Source: Lutibacter sp. A64 (GTDB lineage: Bacteria; Bacteroidota; Bacteroidia; Flavobacteriales; Flavobacteriaceae). Taken from it: DNA of 64,000 nucleotides. How positions within the stretch are numbered: position 1 is the stretch's first letter; every line of letters begins with the position of its first letter. The stretch is from contig NZ_CP092487.1 in the NCBI RefSeq assembly GCF_022429565.1, forward strand, positions 2,374,001-2,438,000. The letters are read 5' to 3'. Under the pieces are notes generated by a model that was given only the letters and a program-made list of their open reading frames with translations, did no database searches and had not been told where the DNA came from. The position numbers and the translations under genes were made by a program. This document shows, one piece after another, positions 19,070 through 28,604 of the stretch.

Positions 19070-21379
19070 TTAAAGCTTTAATAACTGATTGTTAAACTTT
19101 AATACTTCACCTACTTTTGTATCAAAACTTTTTAGAGTTTTTCCATAACGAACTTGTAAGTTATTTCCCAGTTTAGAGCGTACAACAAGCGATTGAAGTT
19201 TTCCTTCTTTCCATTCTATATCTACTTCAAAGCCTTTACGAGCCACAATACCTTTTATTGAACCATTTGCCCATTCTTTTGGTAAAGCAGGCAATACAAA
19301 TATTTCTCCTTCATGGCTTTGCATTAACATTTCTGTGACACCAGAAACCAACCCAAAATTACCATCAATTTGAAATGGAGGATGTTTATCTAATAGGTTG
19401 GGTAATGTAGATTTTTGTTGCAATGCTACAATATTTTCATGGGCTTTTTGAGGCTCTAATAAACGCGCCCAAAAGTTTATAATCCAAGCTCGACTCCAGC
19501 CTGTATGACCACCTCCGTTAGCCAATCGATGTTCTATGGTTTTTTTTGCAGCTTCAAATAACTCAGGTGTTTTTGTTTTTGAAATTTGATTAGAAGGATG
19601 CAAAGCATATAAATGAGATATATGTCTATGCCCTTCATTTTCTTCTTTAAACTCTTCAACCCACTCCATTAAACGTCCATCACTTCCTATTTTAAGTGGC
19701 GGCATTTGCTGCATTTTACTTTGTAGAGTATTTTTAAAATCAATGTCGATACCCAAAATATCTGCAGCTGAAATACAATTTTGAAACAATTCAAAAATTA
19801 TTTCTCTATCCATTGTAGATCCCATACTAATGGTTGCCATTTCTCCATTTTTATCTAAAAAACTATTTTCGGGTGATACAGAAGGCCCTGAAAGTAACTG
19901 CCCTGTTTTAGGGTCAATTACCATAAAATCTACAAAAAACTGCGCAGCTTCTTTCATTACAGGATATGCATAATTTTTTAGGTACTCTTTATCTTCTGTA
20001 TATTCAAAATGTGTATACAAATGTTGGCAACACCAAGCTGCACCCATAGGCCACATACCATATCTTGCCCTTCCAAAACCAAAAGTATTGTGCCAAATAT
20101 CACTCGTATGGTGTGCCACAAAACCGCTACAACCATAAGTTTCTTTTGCTGTAATTCGCCCCATTTCACGAAGGTTACCGATATATTCTAAAAACGGTTC
20201 ATGGCATTCAGATAAATTTGTCATTTCTGACATCCAATAATTCATTTGAACATTGATATTGATATGATAATCGGAATTCCAAGGAGGTGTTAAACCATTA
20301 ACCCATATTCCTTGTAAATTGGCAGGTAATGTTCCTGGTCTAGAACTACTAATTAATAAATACCTTCCAAACTGATATTGAAGCTGTGTAAGGTAATTAT
20401 CGAAGCCTCCATTTTTTACTTTTTTAAGACGTTGATTTGTAGGTAAATCTAAACCATCATTATCTGAAATATGAAAATCTACTCGTTTAAACAAAGAGCG
20501 ATAATCAGCAATATGTTTTTCCTTTAATTCATTGTAATTTAAAGACAATGCGTGGTCTAAATTCTGCTGACACAAGGTCTTCGGGCTATCAGTACGATAA
20601 TCGCTAACTGCAGTTACACGGATAATTACCTCATCCGCTTCTGATATCACTAATTTTCCATCTTTAACTTCTAATTTTCCTCCTTTTGTTTCAAAATGAA
20701 TAATAGCATAAAACTTAACACCTATTCCGTCCCCTACATGCTCAGAAAATTTTATAACATTCTCAGCCAATTCAATTTTAGTATTTTCAGTACGTTTAAC
20801 ACCTGCAGAAAAACTAACAGAACTATCTTTATCTGCTGAGTATTTAAAAACCATCACTTTATCGGGAAAACTAGAAAAATATTCATTCTTATAAGTAATC
20901 CCATTTTTTTGAAATGAAGTTGTTACAATAGAATGGTTTAGATCTAATTCACGTTTATAATTCAAAAGGCTATCTAAATCAGAATTTTCAATAAATAAAT
21001 TCCCCAACATCTGATTTGCATTGGTTCCTGAAGGTAAACGCTTTGCTAATAATTTTTCGGCAACTACCTTTTCAGCTTCAACATATTCACCATCAAACAA
21101 TAATTGGCGAATCTCACCTAAAGCCTTATTCCCATCCTTTTTATCATTATACCATTTTTTCCCACTCCAAATAGTTTCTTCATTAAGGCAAATTATTTCT
21201 TTTGTTGGAGTTCCATAAATCATACTTCCTAAGCTACCATTACCAATAGGCAAACCTTCATCCCATTTTGTTGTAGGCTGATTAAACCAAATTTTTAAGG
21301 GTGTTTCTTGCTCTATTTCAGCTGTTTTAGAACAACCAAAAATTATAAAAATCAGCAATATTGGAAGTATGTTTTTCAT
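19070..21379 (-). CDS. GH95 alpha-L-fucosidase / alpha-L-galactosidase lipoprotein
   Basis: This 769-residue lipoprotein (IFIIFGCSK, Cys near 16) shows the full GH95 order: KIWFNQPTTKWDEGLPIGNG near the N-terminus, NEETIWSG, LLISSSRPGTLPANLQGIW, then NININVQMNYW-like DYHININVQMNYW containing the Asn residues that assist the water, PSVSPENSF with the probable acid Glu, and PPFQIDGNFG with the base Asp. GH95 enzymes are inverting alpha-1,2-L-fucosidases or alpha-L-galactosidases. The full length (about 770 residues) matches the family. It is the second gene of the minus PUL arm and points to L-fucose or L-galactose as a side-chain sugar. Confidence 0.92.
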   Translation of the reverse strand: MKNILPILLIFIIFGCSKTAEIEQETPLKIWFNQPTTKWDEGLPIGNGSLGSMIYGTPTKEIICLNEETIWSGKKWYNDKKDGNKALGEIRQLLFDGEYVEAEKVVAEKLLAKRLPSGTNANQMLGNLFIENSDLDSLLNYKRELDLNHSIVTTSFQKNGITYKNEYFSSFPDKVMVFKYSADKDSSVSFSAGVKRTENTKIELAENVIKFSEHVGDGIGVKFYAIIHFETKGGKLEVKDGKLVISEADEVIIRVTAVSDYRTDSPKTLCQQNLDHALSLNYNELKEKHIADYRSLFKRVDFHISDNDGLDLPTNQRLKKVKNGGFDNYLTQLQYQFGRYLLISSSRPGTLPANLQGIWVNGLTPPWNSDYHININVQMNYWMSEMTNLSECHEPFLEYIGNLREMGRITAKETYGCSGFVAHHTSDIWHNTFGFGRARYGMWPMGAAWCCQHLYTHFEYTEDKEYLKNYAYPVMKEAAQFFVDFMVIDPKTGQLLSGPSVSPENSFLDKNGEMATISMGSTMDREIIFELFQNCISAADILGIDIDFKNTLQSKMQQMPPLKIGSDGRLMEWVEEFKEENEGHRHISHLYALHPSNQISKTKTPELFEAAKKTIEHRLANGGGHTGWSRAWIINFWARLLEPQKAHENIVALQQKSTLPNLLDKHPPFQIDGNFGLVSGVTEMLMQSHEGEIFVLPALPKEWANGSIKGIVARKGFEVDIEWKEGKLQSLVVRSKLGNNLQVRYGKTLKSFDTKVGEVLKFNNQLLKL

Positions 21380-21413
21380 AATTTTAAAATAAATGGAAAT
21401 ATATTCGGCTATT

Positions 21414-22934
21414 TTATTGTTTCAAGTTTTCAAATATTTGAATCAATTCTTTTAACTTTTCAGGATTTTCTTTTGCCAAATTATTTTGTTGACCTATATC
21501 ATTTTTAAGATTATAGAGTTTATATTCTAATGAATAACCTGTTTCTGTACCAACTTTTTTATTAATACTTTGCCCTTTATATGGTGGTATCATAATCCAA
21601 TCTCCACTTCTTAAAGCTGTATTAGATTTTGCTTCAATAATTAAATGATCACGACCTTTATCTGAAACCCCCATTAATGTATTTAAGAAGTTTTTACTAT
21701 CAGTTGATTTTTCATTTACCCCAACAAGATCTGCTAATGAAGCCAATAAATCCATTTGACAAATTATAGCATCTGACACGCCCGGATTAATTTCACCTTT
21801 CCAATAAGTTATAAAAGGTACACGTGTTCCTGCTTCAAAAAGGCTGTATTTACCTCCGCGTAAACCTCCTTTAGGATCGTGATTACCTAATTTTTCAACG
21901 GCATCATCAAAATAACCATCATTTAAAACAGGACCATTATCGCTAGAAAATACAATAAGAGTATTCTCTAAAATTCCTTCATCTTCAAGGGTTTTTATAA
22001 ATTCTCCTATACACCAATCTGCCTCTAAAATAACATCGCCTCTTGGCCCCATTCCTGATTTACCAACAAATCTTGGATGCGGAGTTCTTGGAACATGTGG
22101 CTGTTGCATTGCATAATAAAGAAAAAATGGTTTTTCTTTATGTGTTTTTATATAATCTTGTGCTTTACTTAAAAAATGATCTGCCATATCAACATCACTC
22201 CATTTTGCTGCTTCCCCACCTTTCATATATCCAATTCTTGGAATACCATTTACAATGCTATTATTATGACCATGGTGCCATTTCATTGTTAGCATTTCTG
22301 GATTTGATTTTGCTGTTGGTTCTCCTTCAAAATTCTTTTTATAATTAACCTCAATAGGATCACTTTTATCTAAATTTACCACATTCCCATTTTCAATATA
22401 AACTGTAGGTACTCGATCTTGAGTGGCGGCTAAGATGTATGCTTCATCAAAACCCACTTCATTAGGCCCTGGTTTAATAGTCTCATTCCAATTTACAAAT
22501 CCCGATCCTAAACCTAAATGCCACTTTCCAATAATAGCAGTTTGATAACCTGCTTTTGATAGCATTTTAGGTAAAGTTTGTTGCTTTGTGTCTATTAACA
22601 AAGGAGCATCTCCTGGTAATATTTTAGCATCTTTATTTCTCCAAGGATACATTCCAGTTAATAAAGCATAACGACTAGGTGTGCAAGTTGCAGAAGTAGC
22701 ATAACCATTGGTAAATTTTACACCTCCCAATGCTAAATTATCGATATTTGGAGTTTTTATAGCTGTTGCTCCATAACAACTTAAATCCCCATATCCTAAA
22801 TCATCAAGGTAAATAACTACAACATTAGGTTTAATTGTATCTTTATCTATAACCGTGGATGTATTGTTTTTACAACTTAAGTTTACGAGTAATATAAATG
22901 CACCTAAGAAGCTTTTGTATAATTTTAAATTCAT
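21414..22934 (-). CDS. S1-family (Cys-type) sulfatase lipoprotein E, first gene of the minus PUL arm
   Basis: This 506-residue lipoprotein (LLVNLSCKN, Cys near 21) has VIYLDDLGYGDLSCYG with metal-binding Asp 44-45 and CTPSR with formylglycine Cys near 84. YALLTGMYPWRNKDA and GKWHLGLGSG follow, then a long insertion with TQDRVPTVYIENG, and FSSDNGP. Sequence features link it to sulfatase C more than to A, B or D. It is the promoter-proximal gene of the minus arm, 58 bp downstream of a TAnnTTTG element and 87 bp from the shared operator copy. GH95 follows after 34 bp, so desulfation and fucosidase steps are made together. Confidence 0.92.
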   Translation of the reverse strand: MNLKLYKSFLGAFILLVNLSCKNNTSTVIDKDTIKPNVVVIYLDDLGYGDLSCYGATAIKTPNIDNLALGGVKFTNGYATSATCTPSRYALLTGMYPWRNKDAKILPGDAPLLIDTKQQTLPKMLSKAGYQTAIIGKWHLGLGSGFVNWNETIKPGPNEVGFDEAYILAATQDRVPTVYIENGNVVNLDKSDPIEVNYKKNFEGEPTAKSNPEMLTMKWHHGHNNSIVNGIPRIGYMKGGEAAKWSDVDMADHFLSKAQDYIKTHKEKPFFLYYAMQQPHVPRTPHPRFVGKSGMGPRGDVILEADWCIGEFIKTLEDEGILENTLIVFSSDNGPVLNDGYFDDAVEKLGNHDPKGGLRGGKYSLFEAGTRVPFITYWKGEINPGVSDAIICQMDLLASLADLVGVNEKSTDSKNFLNTLMGVSDKGRDHLIIEAKSNTALRSGDWIMIPPYKGQSINKKVGTETGYSLEYKLYNLKNDIGQQNNLAKENPEKLKELIQIFENLKQ

Positions 22935-22991
22935 TATTCTATTGCTTTAAATTTTATTCAACTTTAAAAACACTTTTAAAAAATTATTTCA

Positions 22992-23047
22992 CAAATTTAA
23001 AATTTTTATACCAAAAAAACTTCTCAATTATGGGGGGTAAATGTTAC
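22992..23047 (-). promoter_or_regulatory. Operator and promoter of the minus PUL arm
   Basis: On the minus strand the 27-bp operator (23047 to 23021, containing TTTACCCCCCATAATTGAG) is followed by a 21-bp spacer and a -7 element TAAATTTG at 22999-22992. No TTTG -33 box is seen, and the operator occupies that upstream zone, which fits activator-dependent transcription. It drives the sulfatase E / GH95 operon. Confidence 0.75.
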
Positions 23048-23416
23048 TTTATTTGAATAAAACAATCTTAAAATCATTTATATCAGGGTTTTAACATTTT
23101 TTAATACTGTTATTTCTTCACCTTACTAAAAGTTGATTTAATGTTGTACAGATACATAAATCTCCACAACAAACTATAATTATTCACTCAACACCTATTA
23201 AAAACAAAGCCCTAATTACAATGTAAGACCACCGTTTAATAGACTGCTAAACAAGTACTACAAAGTTTAAATTCCTAATAATAAAAAGATTTTATTATTA
23301 TTAAAATTAGCATTAAACAACCCTTATTTGCTTTATAAATTATTTTTCAAAACAATGGTAATATTTTGTTAAAACCCATAAACAACACTATTTTAACAAG
23401 GCTATTTAACATTTCA

Positions 23417-23472
23417 GTAACATTTACCCCCCATAATTGAGAAAATCAAAACATTTAAACATCTTATTTTTG
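23417..23472 (+). promoter_or_regulatory. Operator and promoter of the plus (SusCD) PUL arm
   Basis: The second, perfectly inverted copy of the 27-bp operator (23417-23443) is followed by a 21-bp spacer and the -7 element TATTTTTG at 23465-23472. The layout is base-for-base the same as in the minus-arm promoter, although the 21-bp spacers differ in sequence. The identical spacing argues that a single activator binds beside RNA polymerase at both promoters. Confidence 0.78.
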
Positions 23473-23539
23473 TATAACAATATTCTAGAAGAGAAATTTT
23501 CTAGAGCACATTAAAAATAAACTAAACAAATTTAACATT

Positions 23540-26500
23540 ATGAAATTAAAGATAATTACACTTTTTACATGCTGTTTTAGTCTTATTTCTGTATGGTCCC
23601 AATCCAACGTTTCAGGTACGGTGACTGACGAAACAGGAATGCCACTAATCGGCGTTAATGTTTTAATTAAGGACACTTCAAAAGGTGTCACTACAGATTT
23701 TGACGGTAATTTTCAAATTAGCGTAAATCCAGGCGAAATTTTAAGTTTCTCGTATATTGGTTACAAGGAACAAACAGTATTAATCAACACCCAAAAAACC
23801 TTAACAATTGTAATGGTTGAAAACGCTTCAAAATTAGATGAAGTTGTAATTGTTGGGTATGGTTCACAAAAAAAAGAGAGTGTTTTAGGAGCCATTAGCC
23901 AAGTAAAAGGGGCAGAAATAATAGAATCTGGTGCTTCTAATATTACCAATGCATTAAGTGGACTTTCACCAGGTTTAAATATTGTTCAAACTACTGGTGA
24001 ACCAGGAGACGATGCGGGTGATATTTATATTCGTGGTAACTCAGACCCATTAATATTAGTAGATGGGGTTGAAGTTGTTGGAGGGTTTGCAAATATAGAC
24101 CCTAGAGATGTAGCAAGTGTTAGTACACTTAAAGATGGTGCTGCTACTGCCGTTTACGGTATTAGAGGTGCAAACGGAGTTATTATAATTACTACAAAAA
24201 GAGGTCAAATAGGAAAACCAGTAGTAAATATAACTAGTGAAGTTACTATGAAATTTTACCCAGACAAATATGATTCTTTAGACGCATATGCTGCTGAGAG
24301 TTTACGAAATGTAGGTGTCTATAATGACGCTGCTTTTGATACTGGTTTCTCTACACAAGCTGAATTAGAACACTATAAAAATGGAGATTTACCTTATATC
24401 TATCCAAATACAGATTGGGTTGACTATACAACAAAAGACTTTGCAACAAGTTTTAATCAGTCGGTGTCTGTAAGAGGTGGTACAGATTTTGTTAAATATT
24501 ATGCTTCTGCAGGATATTTACAAGAAGGTGACATTACAAATTCTAAACAATATTACAACTTCGATCCAGAATATAAATTTGAAAGATATTCATTTAGAGG
24601 AAATTTAGACTTTACATTATCTAATACAACTCGTTTAAAAACAAGTGTTAGTAGCCGAATAGAAGATCAAAATAAAGCGCGTGGATCTGCCAGCACCGAT
24701 TTTTTAAGGCTGTTTACAATTGCTCCAGGAGGTAGTGTACCATATTACCCTGAAGAAGCCCTAGAACTTTACCCAGACCCTCTTTACCCTGGATTGGTAG
24801 AAAATAGATTCCCTATAAGTCGTACAATAGGTACTTTTCTTGAAGGATCAACTAATACTATAAAAACAATTTTCTCTATTGATTTTCAGTTAGAACAAGA
24901 CTTAAACTTTATTACTGAAGGTTTAACATTTACGGGTAAATATAACTTTATTAGTAATTACCAAACAAAAAGTGAAATAAAATTTGACTCATCTTTAGAA
25001 ACAAGACTAGATAGATACGATTTACTACCTGATGGTACTTGGGACTCTTTTGAAGGTGCAGATTACGAACGTCCTTACGATTTTAATTTAGGAAGTGAAA
25101 GTATTAATAATACTCAAGAAATAACTTATACAAAAGCACAATTTGATTATAAACGTTCTTTTGATAAACATAGCGTAACAGCATTAGGAGCTTTTAGTCG
25201 TAATAAAAGAATTAACAACACAGATTTCCCTTATTATGAAGAAGTTTGGGTTGGTAGAGCAACTTACAACTATGATACTCGTTATTTTTTCGAAATAAAT
25301 GGTTCATACAACGGTGACGAAACTTTTGCTGAAGGACAACGTTTTAAGTTTTTCCCATCATATTCTGTAGGTATTAATTTAGCTAAAGAAAAATGGGTAG
25401 AAGAAGCCATACCAGCTCTTAACAATTTTAAAATTAGATATTCTAATGGTAAAACTGGAACAAAAAGTGGTTTAGGAACCAACCGTTGGCAATATTTAAG
25501 TTTCTATGATAATATAAGTGGAACTGCATCAATAAGACCAACTTGGAGATATAACTTTGGAGAAGGTGATACAGGACGTTTATCTGTTATTAGAGAAACC
25601 CAACTTGGAAACGAAGAATTAACATGGTCTACAGTTACAAAACAAAATTTAGGTGTTGAATTTGGACTTTTTGACAATGAAATATCTGGAGAAGTTGAGG
25701 TATTTAAAGATAAAAGAGACGGTTTAATTGCCAGACCATCTGCTACCATTCCTGGTTACGCTGGTTTTGTTACCGGACTTCCTTTTGGAAACTTAGGCTC
25801 AACAGAAAGTCATGGTCTTGAAGCTACTTTAACCTACAAAAACAGAACCGAAGGCGGATTTAAATATTCTGCATCTGTTGTTTATGCTTTTTACGAAAAC
25901 AGAGTTCTAAAAAGTGCCTCGGATGGAGCTGGTACACCTGAATATACCAAAATTGAAGGGAAACCAATCGGCGCATCATCATTACTACAAACAGATGGTT
26001 ATTTCCAAAATATTGATGAATTAGTAAACTACCCAGTTTACGCAGGAGATCCAGGTTTAGGAGATTACAGATATATTGATTATAATGCAAATGGAACAGT
26101 AATAGGTACTAATATTGAAGATCAAATTCGATTTGATTTACCAAAATCGCCTAAACACAGTTATAGTGTAAAATTAAATGGATCATATAAAAACTGGTCT
26201 CTAAGCGCCTTAATTAACGGTATTGAAGGTCATAAAGGTCTTGTTAATGGAAGTTTAGCTTACGCGCTTCCTGAAGGTGTTTCTTCAGCGCGTTACGAGC
26301 AATTAGACTATTGGACACCTAGTAATCCAGATGCTGCATATCCAGCTATACATGCAGATGTAAACGACCCTAATTTAGCAGCAGCTACTACAGGTAGAAT
26401 TGTTAGTCTAGACTATATTAAATTACGAAGCGTAAATCTTGGATATAAATTTAATATGGAAAAAAGTAATAGTATTAAATTATTGAAAATTTATATTAGC

Positions 26501-26614
26501 GGTACCAACCTTCTTACCATTTCTGATATGAAATATGCGGATCCTGAAGGAAATTCTCCAGGTGCTTACCCAATACTACAAAGAGTTAACCTAGGTTTAA
26601 ACATGAGCTTTTAA
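23540..26614 (+). CDS. SusC-like TonB-dependent outer-membrane transporter (first pair)
   Basis: This 1,024-residue protein has a signal peptide (CCFSLISVWSQS), then a carboxypeptidase-regulatory-like domain (about 23-100: VSGTVTDETGMPLIGVNVLI), a TonB-box-like DEVVIVGYG near 110, a plug with GNSDPLILVDGVEV and YGIRGANGVIIITTKRG, and a long beta-barrel ending in aromatic NLGLNMSF. SusC proteins import oligosaccharides across the outer membrane together with a SusD lid lipoprotein. The gene is first in the plus arm, 67 bp downstream of the -7 element. The 11-bp gap to the SusD gene confirms the pair. Confidence 0.96.
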   Translation: MKLKIITLFTCCFSLISVWSQSNVSGTVTDETGMPLIGVNVLIKDTSKGVTTDFDGNFQISVNPGEILSFSYIGYKEQTVLINTQKTLTIVMVENASKLDEVVIVGYGSQKKESVLGAISQVKGAEIIESGASNITNALSGLSPGLNIVQTTGEPGDDAGDIYIRGNSDPLILVDGVEVVGGFANIDPRDVASVSTLKDGAATAVYGIRGANGVIIITTKRGQIGKPVVNITSEVTMKFYPDKYDSLDAYAAESLRNVGVYNDAAFDTGFSTQAELEHYKNGDLPYIYPNTDWVDYTTKDFATSFNQSVSVRGGTDFVKYYASAGYLQEGDITNSKQYYNFDPEYKFERYSFRGNLDFTLSNTTRLKTSVSSRIEDQNKARGSASTDFLRLFTIAPGGSVPYYPEEALELYPDPLYPGLVENRFPISRTIGTFLEGSTNTIKTIFSIDFQLEQDLNFITEGLTFTGKYNFISNYQTKSEIKFDSSLETRLDRYDLLPDGTWDSFEGADYERPYDFNLGSESINNTQEITYTKAQFDYKRSFDKHSVTALGAFSRNKRINNTDFPYYEEVWVGRATYNYDTRYFFEINGSYNGDETFAEGQRFKFFPSYSVGINLAKEKWVEEAIPALNNFKIRYSNGKTGTKSGLGTNRWQYLSFYDNISGTASIRPTWRYNFGEGDTGRLSVIRETQLGNEELTWSTVTKQNLGVEFGLFDNEISGEVEVFKDKRDGLIARPSATIPGYAGFVTGLPFGNLGSTESHGLEATLTYKNRTEGGFKYSASVVYAFYENRVLKSASDGAGTPEYTKIEGKPIGASSLLQTDGYFQNIDELVNYPVYAGDPGLGDYRYIDYNANGTVIGTNIEDQIRFDLPKSPKHSYSVKLNGSYKNWSLSALINGIEGHKGLVNGSLAYALPEGVSSARYEQLDYWTPSNPDAAYPAIHADVNDPNLAAATTGRIVSLDYIKLRSVNLGYKFNMEKSNSIKLLKIYISGTNLLTISDMKYADPEGNSPGAYPILQRVNLGLNMSF

Positions 26615-26625
26615 AAATTAAAATT

Positions 26626-28545
26626 ATGAAAAAAACAAAATATACATTTATTTTAATCTTGGCAAGCCTTTTTATTAGCTGTGAAGATTATTTAGACAAT
26701 GAACAATCCTTCGAATCATTAGACCAAACCGATGTATTTAGCGACATTCGTTTGGCTACAAAATATTTAGATGGTGCTTACACCTACTTAATTTCTGAAG
26801 TAAGTGCTAAATCTAGTGCCCCAGATATACTTCCAGGTATGACAATGTCCGGAGAAGGTTACCCTGGCAGAATGGGTAATAGTGTACCTCAAAGATATAT
26901 GTCGTACGCCAATTCAGATTATTTAGGTTTAATGAACCTATCACCTGGAGCTGGAACTGCTACTACACCAAATTTTGTATCTAGATATTTTGAATCTTGG
27001 AAAGGAATTAGAACTGTAAATAGTTTTCTTGAAAATAGTGATAAAATAAGTAATGCTTCCGAAGAAGATGTTAACGGCTTAATTGGCCAAGCGCATTTTT
27101 TAAGAGCCTATTTTTACCACTTAATAACAAAACGTCACGGAGGTCTTGTTTATTTAAAAGAAAACTTAAGTCTTAACGAACCTCTAGAACGAGAAAGAGA
27201 AACTTATGCTAGTAATTTAGCGGATATGTTAGAAGATCTAGATCTTGCTATAAGCTTACTTCCAATAGCATGGGAATCTGAAAACGTAGGACGACCAACA
27301 AGAGGTGCTGCTATGGCTCTAAAATCTAGAATTACATTATTTGCTGCCAGTCCTTTAGTAAATACTTCAAACGACCAACAACCTTGGATAGATGCTGCAA
27401 CTGCTGCTTCAGACCTAATTAATTATGCAAATGAAAATGGTTTATACAACCTTGTAGACGCAAGCAGTGCTAACAGTATAGACGTTGGCCATAATGGTGC
27501 TGATCTTTTTACTCCAGAACCAGAAGCTTTACTACCTTACCGAAATGTATTTGTTGGAGTAGGTAAATCAAAAACATTACCTCAAGAAGTTATTTTTATG
27601 GAGGTGAATGATTTTACTGCTGGTGGTGGTGGAACTTTAGTTCCGCTTCCTAGAACATATTTAACAACAGGGTTTGACATAGCAAAAGGTAACAATAACC
27701 CAATGAATATTGGAGCATTAGCTAATTTTATAGAAAAATTTGAAACAAAAAGTGGTCTTCCAATTGAAGACGACCCTTCATACAACCCTCAAGAACCATT
27801 TATTAATAGAGATCCTAGATTTTATAATGCAATTTTATTTGATGGAGTTCCATGGACAGTTACAACTGCTAATGCAGTAAACAAATCGGGTGCTGCTGAC
27901 TTAGCAATCGTAAATGAAGAAGGTAAACTAGGATTAGACATTCATGACCCTGCAACACCAACTAATAGATTTTGGCAAGTTAAAAATACAACTGGTCTAC
28001 GCATAAGAAAATGGATTCCAAATGGATATTATTTAACATCTGGTTGGAAAGGACATTTAGACTATTATGCAAATAATATACTGTTCAGAATGTCTGAAAT
28101 TTATTTAAACTATGCTGAAGCTGCAAATGAAGCATATGGCCCAGGAGGAACTGCCCCAGGAGCAAGCTTATCTGCCCTTGATGCTGTAAATAAAATAAGA
28201 AACAGAGTAGGAATGCCTAATGTAAATGCTAAATACTCTGGTTCTAAAGATGGTCTAAGAGAACGAATTAGAAATGAACGTGCTATTGAATTATGTTTTG
28301 AAGGTTTTAGATATGATGATATAAGAAGATGGAAAACGGCTCATTTAGAAGAAAACTTAAAAGTTGAATTTTTAGAAATGCGTTGGCAAGGTGGAGAATC
28401 AGAAATTTACCCATCAGGATTTAGTTATGAAAATGTAGAGCGCACAGATTTAAGAAAAACATTTAATGAAAGAAACTATTGGTGGCCAATTCCTAGTTCA
28501 GAAATTGAAGCGGTACCAACATTTAGACAAACAGATGGCTGGTAA
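26626..28545 (+). CDS. SusD-like glycan-binding lipoprotein (first pair)
   Basis: This 639-residue lipoprotein (LASLFISCEDYLD, Cys near 20) has a RagB/SusD layout: TPR-like helices (RAYFYHLITKRHGGLVYL), SLLPIAWESENVGRPTRGAA, and the C-terminal RNERAIELCFEGFRYDDIRR plus WWPIPSSEIEAVP, all family hallmarks. SusD forms the lid over its SusC partner and captures oligosaccharides at the cell surface. It is somewhat longer than the common 500-550 residues because of an insertion in the middle (about 290-460). It is translated 11 bp after susC. Confidence 0.95.
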   Translation: MKKTKYTFILILASLFISCEDYLDNEQSFESLDQTDVFSDIRLATKYLDGAYTYLISEVSAKSSAPDILPGMTMSGEGYPGRMGNSVPQRYMSYANSDYLGLMNLSPGAGTATTPNFVSRYFESWKGIRTVNSFLENSDKISNASEEDVNGLIGQAHFLRAYFYHLITKRHGGLVYLKENLSLNEPLERERETYASNLADMLEDLDLAISLLPIAWESENVGRPTRGAAMALKSRITLFAASPLVNTSNDQQPWIDAATAASDLINYANENGLYNLVDASSANSIDVGHNGADLFTPEPEALLPYRNVFVGVGKSKTLPQEVIFMEVNDFTAGGGGTLVPLPRTYLTTGFDIAKGNNNPMNIGALANFIEKFETKSGLPIEDDPSYNPQEPFINRDPRFYNAILFDGVPWTVTTANAVNKSGAADLAIVNEEGKLGLDIHDPATPTNRFWQVKNTTGLRIRKWIPNGYYLTSGWKGHLDYYANNILFRMSEIYLNYAEAANEAYGPGGTAPGASLSALDAVNKIRNRVGMPNVNAKYSGSKDGLRERIRNERAIELCFEGFRYDDIRRWKTAHLEENLKVEFLEMRWQGGESEIYPSGFSYENVERTDLRKTFNERNYWWPIPSSEIEAVPTFRQTDGW

Positions 28546-28604
28546 TATATCTTTTTTAAAGACTATATCTAAAACATCTAACTTAAAACTATAAAATAAA
28601 ACAA

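Larger units (their letters stand above)
22935..23539. promoter_or_regulatory. Divergent PUL control region
   Basis: This 605-bp gene-free stretch separates the minus enzyme arm from the plus SusCD arm. It contains two inverted copies of a perfect 27-bp sequence at 23021-23047 and 23417-23443, each placed 21 bp before a TAnnTTTG element facing its own arm. The 369 bp between the copies is AT-rich and has no coding-like frame. Both 5' leaders are long (about 58 and 67 bp from the -7 element to the ATG). Confidence 0.8.

Noticed and set aside
23021-23443. Invertible promoter (inverton) flanked by the 27-bp inverted repeats
   Set aside because: Both TAnnTTTG elements lie outside the repeats, on the gene sides, so inversion would not turn either promoter around. 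Equal 21-bp spacing to both fits operators better.
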